Assembly (NCBI RefSeq): GCF_000739815.1
Contig: NZ_BBJJ01000052.1
Coordinates: 1 to 49,697, forward strand
Direction: 5' to 3'
Origin: Paraburkholderia mimosarum LMG 23256 = NBRC 106338
GTDB taxonomy: Bacteria; Pseudomonadota; Gammaproteobacteria; Burkholderiales; Burkholderiaceae
Length of the DNA: 49,697 nucleotides
Shown here: positions 25,350-32,820 of the stretch, in pieces
How the letters are laid out: each line of letters starts with the position of its first letter
How positions within the stretch are numbered: position 1 is the stretch's first letter
Made by a program: the position numbers and the translations under genes
The notes under the pieces: model-generated
What the model was told of the DNA's origin: nothing
Database searches by the model: none
Seen by the model: only the letters and a program-made list of their open reading frames with translations

Positions 25350-25895
25350 TCAACCGCGCGCTTCGCCACGCGCCATGCTGGCGAGCACACCGTCCCGGCG
25401 AATGAGCGCGTGAAAGAGCGCGGCTCCCAGATGCAACAGAATCGTCGCGTAGAGCGCCATGGCGAGCCAGGTATGCGCGGCGCGCAGCCATGCATAGAGC
25501 GTCACGTCATGCGGCGCGATGGGCGGCAGATGCAGGCCGCCGTACAGCACGACGGGATAGCCGCCCGCCGATAGCATCGACCAGCCGATCAGCGGCATAG
25601 CGATCATCAACAGATAAAGGGCGAGGTGCGAGGCGTGCGCGCCCGCGCGCTGCCAGGCCGGCAACCCGGCGGGCAGGCGCGGCGCTCCGCACCGGAGCCG
25701 CGTTGCGATGCGCACGATCACGAGAGCAAGCAGCACGATGCCCAGCGGACGGTGGAGCGCAAGCAGGGCCTCATGCAAGCGCGAGACCGTGGAGACCATC
25801 CCCACGCCGACGAACAGCATCGTGACGATAAGGACTGCCATCGACCAATGCAGGAGGCGCTGCAACGTGCTGAAATGTTGGACCGGTTGTTTCAT
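25350..25895 (-). CDS. Cytochrome b561 family membrane haem protein
   Basis: A 181-residue, four-helix inner-membrane b-type cytochrome. It begins with STLQRLLHWSMAVLIV (first haem-ligand His), followed by ALHRPLGIVLLALVIVRIATR, HASHLALYLLMIAMPLIGWSM, and AAHTWLAMALYATILLHLGAALFHAL, giving the paired histidines expected for two haems. The ATG at 25895 overlaps the stop of the preceding catalase-related gene (ATGA), with GGAGG upstream. This arrangement suggests that it supplies electrons from the quinone pool to the periplasmic peroxidase-like partner. This pairing occurs elsewhere in proteobacteria, to my knowledge; the direct electron route is inference. Confidence 0.9.
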   Translation of the reverse strand: MKQPVQHFSTLQRLLHWSMAVLIVTMLFVGVGMVSTVSRLHEALLALHRPLGIVLLALVIVRIATRLRCGAPRLPAGLPAWQRAGAHASHLALYLLMIAMPLIGWSMLSAGGYPVVLYGGLHLPPIAPHDVTLYAWLRAAHTWLAMALYATILLHLGAALFHALIRRDGVLASMARGEARG

Positions 25896-26962
25896 GGCTG
25901 GGAGCCTCCATGCGTCTGCGCGAGTTCGGCTTCCTCGCGCGTGCGGCGATTGAACGAAACTGAATAGGCCGCCGAGCGCGCGGCGAGCAACGGGTCGTCG
26001 GAAGGCTTCAGACCGTCGGGCAAAATGGTCGGATCGTAGTTCACGTCGCGGCACATGCCGTTGCTTTGCGGCTCGGCGCGCTGCAATACCAGCGTGCCGG
26101 CGTCGATCTGCTCGCGGTCCGCGGGCCATTGCTGCGTGGCGTCGTTCGTCGGATCTGCGGCGGCAGCGACGGTGAGCACGAGCCTCCAGCGCAAAGGGAT
26201 CGCCGCGGGGCCCGCTGCGAAGCGCGCGGCGAAGTCGTCGGCGAGGAAGTTCGGGTCGGCCTTTTGCGCCGGCGTCTCCGGCGCCCAGGCCGCTTCCGGC
26301 ACGGTTTGCCAGCGCACGGCGTGCCGGTTGCCGGCGGCGTCCGTGGCGATGAACGCGTTGACGCTGTAAAACGCCGTATTCGCGAAACTGGAGGAGGGCG
26401 GATGCGCCGTCACCCAATTGCGGAACGGCAGCGTTTCCGGGTTCGCCCGGAAAAAAGCGTCGAGCTTCGCCGCGTCGGGCTTTCCCGTCGCCGGGTCTGG
26501 CTTCGAAGCCACGAGCTGCCTATAGAATTGGTCCGGAGTGCGAACGATGAAGACAGGCACCGAGTTCATGCCGGTGCGCCACTGCTCGCCGTTCTGCAAC
26601 TGGAATAGCAGAGCCATGCTGCGCACAGGCGTGCTGGCGTCCGGCGCGGCGGGGTTGCTGCCGGGAATGGCGAAGCGTCCGACTACGGGCGTGCGTCCCG
26701 GCGCGAACACGGCGGCACGCGACACGCTCGCGCCGTTGCCATTGCTTTCGAACCAGCCCTCCACACAGAGTCCCTTGGCGTGATTGCGCCGATAGTCCGG
26801 GTGGACGCCATAATTCGACTCGAACGTGTTGATGATATGCGGGGCGTCGAGGCGCTTCGGCGTGAGCCAGCCGGCCGTCCACGCGAACGCGGCGCCCGCG
26901 CAGCCCACCACGGCTGCGATGGCCGCGAATCGGCACGGCACGCAGATCGAGGCGCGATTCAC
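25892..26962 (-). CDS. Catalase-related (SrpA-type) haem peroxidase, exported
   Basis: A mini-catalase of about 356 residues. Catalase-fold features: NTFESNYGVHPDYRRNHAKGLCVEGWFES with the distal His in RNHAKG, a distal Asn region FAIPGSNP, and the proximal RSAAY (RxxxY) tyrosine near the C-terminus. A hydrophobic N-terminal helix (FAAIAAVVGCAGAAFAWTAGW) anchors or exports it to the periplasm. The start is uncertain: a GTG at 26962 has AGGGG upstream and gives a normal export signal; an ATG at 27103 would add 47 unlikely residues. It overlaps the cytochrome b561 gene, implying a coupled pair. Small catalase-like proteins of this type act as peroxidases rather than strong catalases. Confidence 0.88.
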   Translation of the reverse strand: MNRASICVPCRFAAIAAVVGCAGAAFAWTAGWLTPKRLDAPHIINTFESNYGVHPDYRRNHAKGLCVEGWFESNGNGASVSRAAVFAPGRTPVVGRFAIPGSNPAAPDASTPVRSMALLFQLQNGEQWRTGMNSVPVFIVRTPDQFYRQLVASKPDPATGKPDAAKLDAFFRANPETLPFRNWVTAHPPSSSFANTAFYSVNAFIATDAAGNRHAVRWQTVPEAAWAPETPAQKADPNFLADDFAARFAAGPAAIPLRWRLVLTVAAAADPTNDATQQWPADREQIDAGTLVLQRAEPQSNGMCRDVNYDPTILPDGLKPSDDPLLAARSAAYSVSFNRRTREEAELAQTHGGSQP

Positions 26963-27464
26963 GGACGGGCCCCTGTGCACGGGCGCGCGCCCGGCAATGC
27001 ATGTGAAAGCGTAAGGTGTGCGAGAGTGTGCATGAACGATTCCAGTCGATGGCCGGAGGGCCGTTACTGGCGTCAACAACGCATGGCTGCGTTCTATTCC
27101 CAATGCGAAGAGAAATAATGCGAGCGTGCTCGGGCGTCATGTTTACGGGATTGAAAGCGCGGAATTCGATACCTGCGCGATCGTGCGCGAAGTAAGAGAA
27201 CAGTATCGACTGGGCTGGTTACGCGGAAAGGGTTCCGCTACCAGATCTTGGCTGCGCCGCCTGGCAGCACGGTGTGTCACTGCGTGGTTGGCCGGCGCGC
27301 ATCGGGCGCGCCGTACGTCGGCTGGGTCAGCGTGCCATGGAGTGCGTTCAATCTCGTTGCGGGAGCAACGAAATCGCATGCGTCGAGTCGAGGCGTGGGG
27401 CGTCCAGAAGCCGGACAGCGATTTTTGCCGGGCTCGCGAATGCGTCGGCAGGCACCCGGCAAAC
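26963..27464. other. Intergenic region upstream of the catalase-related gene
   Basis: About 500 bases without a supported gene. The part next to 26962 should hold the leftward promoter of the peroxidase/cytochrome pair; the part next to 27465 is the 3' flank of the SulP gene. Overlapping frames here lack ribosome binding sites and known motifs. No strong hairpin or repeat is seen. Confidence 0.5.
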
Positions 27465-29186
27465 TCAGTGCGACGCTCCGCTCACGGTTCCTGGTGGTTG
27501 CTGCGCCTCCCATGCCTCGACTGCCCGCTCCAGATTGAAGAACATCCGGTCGCGTCCGAGCGTCTTGCCGAGCGGTGAATTTTGCACCATTGCCAGTACG
27601 CCCGGGTTGAGACCCACGAGCCAGAGCATGATGTCCTGCTTGCGCAGCTTCTGTTCCGATTCCGTCAGCATTTTCAGCGCGGTGTACTCGAGGTCGGTTA
27701 CGGCGCGCAGATGGAGCACGACGACCCTGGGATGCGTCTGCTCGATCAGCGTGCGGACCTTTTGGCCGACGCGCTCGGCATTGGCGAAAAAAATGGTCCC
27801 TTCGGGCCTCAACAGCAGAAGGCCGGGAAACGCCTCGTCGTCGGGGTGCTCGGCAGACACCGGACGAAACACGTTCGTGCCCGGCTTGCGGCGCAGCACA
27901 TGCACGGGGGGATCGGACGTCTGGTGGGCAAGCGCCAGCAGTGACACGACAATGGCGACGAGGATGCCCTGCAACGTGCCAAGCAGTACGACGCCGGCGA
28001 GCGCAACCAGCGCCCACACCAGCTCTGTGTGTCGCACAGCGGCGATCGCACGAAATTCCGCGGGCTTGATCAGGCCGATCGAATAGACGATGACAACGGC
28101 TGCCAGCGTGGCATGCGGCATCAATCCGATGAAGGGCGCGAGAAGCAACATCGTGCCGAGCGCGACGGCAGCCGTGACCAGTTCGGCGAGCTGAGTGCGG
28201 GCGCCCGCGAAACGGTTGACGGCTGTCTGCGTCGTTCCGCCGCCCGCTGGCATGGAGCCCAGCAGCGCGCCTCCGACATTGGCAAGACCAATGGCCAGCA
28301 GTTCCCGATTCGCCTGTGGCGCAGGTTCGCCGCTCTCAGCGAATGCTCGCCCCGACGCGATCGTCTCGGTAAAGCTCATCAAGGCAATGCACGCGGCAAC
28401 TGGCGCAAGCGACGCAACGAGGGAAACGTCGGGCATGGTGATGGGCGAGAAGCCCGTCGGCACCTTGCCGACGATCTCGACTCCATACGAGCGCAGGCCG
28501 AAGAGGCTCACGCCGCCGATCCCGCAGGCCACCGCGATTAGCGGTGCGGGTGCACGTGGAAAGAAGTGCTCGATTGCCACGAGGATGCCCACGGTAATCG
28601 CTCCCACAGCGAGTGTCGCCGCCGAGAGGTGAGGAATACCCGTTACGATGGCCAGCACGTTGTGGAAAAACGATCCCTTCGGGAAGTGAATGCCGAGCAG
28701 CTTCGGCAACTGATCCAGCACGATGATGACCGCTACCCCTGCCTTGAATCCGGTGAGCACCGGATCGGAAATGAAGTTGGCAACGAATCCCAACCGCAGG
28801 AGCGCGGCGAGCGTAAGCATGCCCCCGACCAGCAAGGTCAACGTTGCCAAGGCGCTCAGCAGTTCCGCCGTCCCTCCTCGAGGGGCCGCGCGGGCGAGAG
28901 CGGCTGCGGCGAGGATGGCGATCGTTGCGCTGGTGCTGACGCTGAGCGGCCGCGACGACCCCAGGAACGCATAGATCACCATCGGAAGGAAGGCCGTATA
29001 CAGCCCGACCTGGACTGGCAGACCCGCGACAGTCGCATAGGCCATGGCTTTCGGAAGAACGACCGCCGCAGCGGTCGCGCCAGCAATGACATCCGGCCTG
29101 AGCCAGTCCTTCTGGTAGTCGTGGACCCACTCGAGCACCGGAATGCGAAAGCCGCCTGCGGGATGGGTTGATGAAGCGTGTCTCAT
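27465..29186 (-). CDS. SulP family anion transporter with STAS domain
   Basis: A 573-residue SLC26/SulP transporter, usually for sulfate, bicarbonate or other anions. The start of the transmembrane domain is typical: DYQKDWLRPDVIAGATAAAV followed by VVLPKAMAYATVAGLPVQVGLY, then about a dozen helices including SDPVLTGFKAGVAVII and GLANVGGALLGSMPAGGGTTQTAVN. A cytoplasmic STAS domain occupies about residues 440-560 (GTIFFANAERVGQKVRTLI, VVVLHLRAVTDLEYTALKML). The ATG at 29186 has GGGAG upstream, better than the in-frame start at 29273. It is the last gene of a leftward group with an RCK channel and PPK2. The transported anion cannot be determined here. Confidence 0.94.
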   Translation of the reverse strand: MRHASSTHPAGGFRIPVLEWVHDYQKDWLRPDVIAGATAAAVVLPKAMAYATVAGLPVQVGLYTAFLPMVIYAFLGSSRPLSVSTSATIAILAAAALARAAPRGGTAELLSALATLTLLVGGMLTLAALLRLGFVANFISDPVLTGFKAGVAVIIVLDQLPKLLGIHFPKGSFFHNVLAIVTGIPHLSAATLAVGAITVGILVAIEHFFPRAPAPLIAVACGIGGVSLFGLRSYGVEIVGKVPTGFSPITMPDVSLVASLAPVAACIALMSFTETIASGRAFAESGEPAPQANRELLAIGLANVGGALLGSMPAGGGTTQTAVNRFAGARTQLAELVTAAVALGTMLLLAPFIGLMPHATLAAVVIVYSIGLIKPAEFRAIAAVRHTELVWALVALAGVVLLGTLQGILVAIVVSLLALAHQTSDPPVHVLRRKPGTNVFRPVSAEHPDDEAFPGLLLLRPEGTIFFANAERVGQKVRTLIEQTHPRVVVLHLRAVTDLEYTALKMLTESEQKLRKQDIMLWLVGLNPGVLAMVQNSPLGKTLGRDRMFFNLERAVEAWEAQQPPGTVSGASH

Positions 29187-29290
29187 GAGCGACTCCCGAA
29201 GCCACGAGGCCAGTTTTGCGGAGCAACGTGCGATCGCGCCGACAACGGGCGGCAGACTACCCGCAGATCGCACCTGTCGAGCGATATGCT

Positions 29291-30088
29291 TTATGAGCGG
29301 TGCTGCGCCTGCCGTGCATCGCTCTCGCGCACCATGGCGGACGCAACGATGTCGTTCTCGTCAATGACAGTCGACGCGCCTGCCCTCAGGAGTAACAATC
29401 TGCGCAGTTCGTTCTCGCCCGACACCACGATCTTGAGCGCGGGATTGAGCGTGTGCGCCACCAGCGTGATCTCGAGGTTGCTGTTGGGATCGGCGCCCGT
29501 CACGAACAACGCACGGGCGGTATCCAGCCTGGCGCGCTCAAGTACGTCGTCGAAGGACGTCTGATCGCCGAGAATGACCATGTATCCCAGTCCAGAGGCT
29601 TTTTCGGCGCGCTTTGCGTCGCTATCCAGCACGAGCACGGTCGCTCCGGCATCCAGCAAACGGGCGGCGACCAACTGACCGACCGGACTAAACGGGCACA
29701 CGACGATGTGGTTGTTCAGCGTTTCGAGCTTGTGCTCCATGGCCCTGTTCTCCCAGAAGACCATCACGTCGTCGCCCGACAGCATCCCTGCCAGTTGCCG
29801 TAATGCATAGCCGGCGACCACCACCGTCGCAAGCATCGCGACCAGCATGAATACCTTTTGGTCCGTATTGAAATCCGAGAAGTCGCCCAGGGTCGTGACG
29901 AGATTCACCGCATCCCAGAGGGCCGTGAACATCTTCGTGGTCAACGGCGCATCGGAACGATCGAGCAGCACCAGCCCGACCGACGAACCTAGCAGCACCA
30001 GAATCAGCAGGCCAATCGCGAAGCGTGCGCGGCGGTGCCATTCCTGGATGCGTAGTCCGCCAAGGCGTGGTTCTGCGATCCGGTACAT
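29291..30088 (-). CDS. Two-TM ion channel with TrkA-N/RCK domain and atypical filter
   Basis: A 265-residue membrane protein built like a MthK-type potassium channel: TM1 at about residues 23-42, a pore loop at 50-72, TM2 at about 77-97, then a cytoplasmic RCK/TrkA-N domain from about residue 118 (NHIVVCPFSPVGQLVAARLL, VLVLDSDAKRAE, VILGDQTSFDDVLERARLDTARALFV). The pore helix (FTALWDAVNLVTT) is recognisable, but the filter reads T-L-G-D-F-S at 66-71 instead of TVGYGD. Potassium selectivity is therefore doubtful. GAGGAA supports the ATG at 30088. It lies between PPK2 and the SulP transporter on the same strand. Confidence 0.85.
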   Translation of the reverse strand: MYRIAEPRLGGLRIQEWHRRARFAIGLLILVLLGSSVGLVLLDRSDAPLTTKMFTALWDAVNLVTTLGDFSDFNTDQKVFMLVAMLATVVVAGYALRQLAGMLSGDDVMVFWENRAMEHKLETLNNHIVVCPFSPVGQLVAARLLDAGATVLVLDSDAKRAEKASGLGYMVILGDQTSFDDVLERARLDTARALFVTGADPNSNLEITLVAHTLNPALKIVVSGENELRRLLLLRAGASTVIDENDIVASAMVRESDARQAQHRS

Positions 30089-30303
30089 CCGATCATTCCT
30101 CGAATCCGCTTTTTGAATTGCAGTCCGAACCATTCATGGAGGGCACGGACGAATAACCTGCTTTCCATACTGCCGCTTGACCAATCGGATCATGTCCTTG
30201 CCCGCGCGTTGCAGGAACACGTGGAGGCATTCGGTCGCGCGTCGTTTGCGACTTCGGCGTGCAATCCCGGGTCTCCTTTCTGGCGGACGCGATGCGGCGC
30301 TAC

Positions 30304-31125
30304 TCAATATTTTTCGGGCACGTACCTGAAAGGATGGTCCAGTTCGCGGTACCCCCCGGCCTTTTGCCGGTGAGGCAACGACACCTTCTCCCTCGGTACG
30401 CTATGGTACGGAATCTTGCTGAGCAAATGACTGATCGCATTCAGCCGCGCGCGCTTTTTGTCGTCGGAACGCACGACGAACCAGGGTGCGATGTCGGTGT
30501 CGGTCAATGCAAACATTTGGTCGCGGGCCCGTGAATAGTCATACCAGCGACGATAGGACTCGAGGTCCATCGGCGAAAGCTTCCAGACTTTGCGCTCGTC
30601 GTGGATGCGGTCTTCGAGCCGCCGGGTCTGCTCCTCGGGACTCACCTCAAGCCAGTACTTGATCAGGATGACGCCCGAATGAATGACTGCACGCTCCACG
30701 AGCGGCACGATCATCAGGAATTCCTGCGCCTCATCCTCCGTGCAGAAGCCCATGACGCGCTCGACGCCCGCGCGGTTGTACCAGCTCCGGTCGAAAAGGA
30801 CGACCTCGCCGGCGGCCGGCAGGTGCGGTATATAACGCTGCATGTACATCTGGGTCTTTTCGCGTTCCGACGGCGCAGGCAGCGCAATCACCCGGAACAC
30901 GCGCGGGCTCGTGCGCTCGGTGATGGCCTTGATGGTGCCCCCCTTGCCGGCACCGTCGCGCCCTTCGAACACCACGCAGACTTTCGCCCCGGTGTGCACA
31001 ACCCATTCCTGCATCTTGACCAGTTCGACGTGCAGGTGACGAAGCGCCTCCAGATACGTCTTGTCGTCGACTTTGCCGTCTGCGTTCGGCTTGTCGCCCC
31101 TGGCTTCTTTAGGTGTTCCAGACAT
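30304..31125 (-). CDS. ppk2: Polyphosphate kinase 2 (PPK2 family)
   Basis: A 273-residue soluble kinase that interconverts polyphosphate and nucleoside di/triphosphates, commonly driving GTP or ATP synthesis from polyphosphate. Walker A GRDGAGKGG is at residues 55-63, Walker B FDRSWYNRAGVE at 111-122, the lid motif IHDERKVWKLSPMD follows, and APWFVVRSDDKKRARLN lies near the C-terminus. This is the single-domain PPK2 architecture. AGGAG precedes the ATG at 31125. It is first in a leftward series with the RCK channel (215-base gap) and SulP transporter. An FNR-like palindrome lies about 170 bases upstream, consistent with induction at low oxygen. Confidence 0.95.
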   Translation of the reverse strand: MSGTPKEARGDKPNADGKVDDKTYLEALRHLHVELVKMQEWVVHTGAKVCVVFEGRDGAGKGGTIKAITERTSPRVFRVIALPAPSEREKTQMYMQRYIPHLPAAGEVVLFDRSWYNRAGVERVMGFCTEDEAQEFLMIVPLVERAVIHSGVILIKYWLEVSPEEQTRRLEDRIHDERKVWKLSPMDLESYRRWYDYSRARDQMFALTDTDIAPWFVVRSDDKKRARLNAISHLLSKIPYHSVPREKVSLPHRQKAGGYRELDHPFRYVPEKY

Positions 31126-31720
31126 TTCGCTACTCCTGGAAAAAGCCATGCCCGCTTTCCAGTCGTGTCACCGTGCAGGGAATGCGAGCAGAATGACCGA
31201 TTCGGTCGGACCGCCCCACAAGTCGAACACGACGAGAGTGCTCGGGTAGCGGCTCGGCATCTAAAGCCTAAGAGGACGCACTTTGCCATGATTGACCTAG
31301 ATCAGCGAACAGCGTCTATTGCCATGTGGAGCCAACATCGCGATCGGAGAGCCGTAGCCCATCCGCTCAGACTGTTGCAGTGTTGCCGCCGCGAACCTGC
31401 TGGCTCGAAGGACCGAAATGGAGGGGCGCGTGATAAAGAACGAGTATCGGCTCCACCGGTTGTCCGGTCAGCGAGCACGTTAACTAACCTTCGGTTAGCT
31501 TGCTGAAATTCGACCTGCATTTCGAATGACTACTGCTGCGTTCGTTCAAAACAAAGACACTCGCCGATACGCTGGACGATTTTCTGATGCTCGGTGCATA
31601 TGATATTCATCCAATCAGAAATCCTTACTACAATTTTTGGATCGGGTTAATGTCGGTCATCGTGGCCGTGCCGATTGGCGGATCTGGATCGTTCCATGTC
31701 AGCGAACAAGGAGAGAGCAA
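31126..31720. other. Intergenic region between ppk2 and the orphan rightward gene
   Basis: About 595 bases, AT-richer to the right. Contents: an FNR-like palindrome at 31292-31305, a small inverted repeat CTAACC-ttc-GGTTAG at 31484-31498, and the leader with a strong AAGGAGAG site for the gene at 31721. Short frames here (for example 31302-31520 minus) have no ribosome binding site or recognised motif and are not called. Confidence 0.5.
31292..31305. promoter_or_regulatory. FNR/ANR-like binding site
   Basis: TTGACCTAGATCAG matches the FNR/ANR consensus TTGAT-N4-ATCAA with one mismatch per half-site and keeps the core TGA-N6-TCA. It lies 167 bases upstream of the ppk2 ATG and also upstream of the rightward orphan gene. 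Binding is predicted, not shown. Confidence 0.45.
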
Positions 31721-32743
31721 ATGCCCGGCTATGAGGCCATCAGTAAATATCGATTCCTGAAAACCAAAAAGGAGAAGGGCAAGGACCGGGAAATCGTGAA
31801 GCAGGACGGTGATGCGCTGGACGCCGATTACCGGGACTTTGGGAAGATTTTTGATCTCTTTGAAAATCTCGATAGTTTCAAAACGGGCCTGGAGACCGTG
31901 TCGGGTTTGTTGTGGGAGAACTATCGCACGATCACCAATCAGCGCAACCAGCGTCTCTACACGCCTGTTCCTGCGCCTCCTCCCGGCAATCTGTTCACGC
32001 GGTGCCTGGGCATGCTGGCACATCAATATGGCTTCACTTTTCAACAAGGGCTTTCCGCCGAAACGGATTTCAATACCGCGCCAATCGGGACCACGCTCAT
32101 CGCCGGCGATCCGTTCATTGGCTCCTTGATCAGGGCGAAGCTGTTCTGGAAAGATGCCATCAGCGCCGATCATGGTGAACACAGTCACAGCCTGCAATGG
32201 CTCGTGGCCGCGCAGCTATTGAACGGCCAGACAACGAGCAGCATTCCCGACCTGTACGCCAGAACGGTGGACTACTGGATCATGAGCCGGGGCGTGGACA
32301 CCATCAATTTATGGCAGCTTCTCGTCGACAGTTTTCCTGCCACCGGCACCACCGCGCGGGATCCCGACAAGCGGCTGCTAACCGATTCCTGGCGCTGCCC
32401 GCAAAATGTCACCCGCTACCTGCTTGGGAACCGCAATGGCTTCCAGCCCATTGCCGGGCATTTCGTTTCCAACTATCTGTACAAAAGATATTCAAACAGG
32501 AACTGGATCAGCATCACGACAAACAAGGAGACAAATACGAGCAAAATGAATCTGGCGAACATTTATACCGATACCGCCGCCAAAGCCAAAGAAGGCTGGA
32601 AGCAGGGTGAAGTCAACCCCGCGCGGCTGACACGCAAGACCGTCACGCCCGGCGATGCAATGCGGCGAACTCAGTGCTCGGTCGTCGAATTCCCGAGCGC
32701 TGAAGCGCCTGGTCGAAATCCAGTGAACCACGGGGCGAGGTAA
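31721..32743 (+). CDS. Uncharacterised protein, 340 aa; possibly effector-like
   Basis: A 340-residue soluble protein with no signal peptide or membrane segment. ATG at 31721 with a strong AAGGAGAG. The N-terminus is rich in lysine (KYRFLKTKKEKGKDREIVK). The central part has GNLFTRCLGMLAHQYGF, GTTLIAGDPFIGSLIRAKLFWKDA, and a His/Glu cluster ADHGEHSHSLQWLVAAQLL that could bind metal or be catalytic. The last 50 residues appear disordered. Codon use is visibly AT-richer than its neighbours and it stands alone, signs of horizontal transfer. The SADHGEHSH-LQW block faintly recalls the LirA/MavJ group of Legionella-type effectors, but I cannot confirm that and treat the function as unknown. Confidence 0.8.
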   Translation: MPGYEAISKYRFLKTKKEKGKDREIVKQDGDALDADYRDFGKIFDLFENLDSFKTGLETVSGLLWENYRTITNQRNQRLYTPVPAPPPGNLFTRCLGMLAHQYGFTFQQGLSAETDFNTAPIGTTLIAGDPFIGSLIRAKLFWKDAISADHGEHSHSLQWLVAAQLLNGQTTSSIPDLYARTVDYWIMSRGVDTINLWQLLVDSFPATGTTARDPDKRLLTDSWRCPQNVTRYLLGNRNGFQPIAGHFVSNYLYKRYSNRNWISITTNKETNTSKMNLANIYTDTAAKAKEGWKQGEVNPARLTRKTVTPGDAMRRTQCSVVEFPSAEAPGRNPVNHGAR

Positions 32744-32769
32744 AAAAAGCGGCGCCCGGAAGACGCCGC
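32742..32769 (-). terminator. Intrinsic terminator of the phospholipase C gene
   Basis: On the minus strand a GCGGCG/CGCCGC hairpin (32764-32769 with 32749-32754, 9-base loop) is followed directly by seven T residues (32748-32742), a textbook intrinsic terminator about 50 bases past the phospholipase stop. It overlaps the stop of the convergent orphan gene. Confidence 0.8.
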
Positions 32770-32820
32770 AACCAGGGAATAGACAGGAAACCTGATGGTG
32801 TAAGCAGCTTCGCACCGGGC

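Noticed and set aside
30180..30200. Second FNR site between ppk2 and the channel gene (TTGACC...GGATCA)
   Set aside because: The half-sites are too far apart for the TTGA-N6-TCAA geometry.
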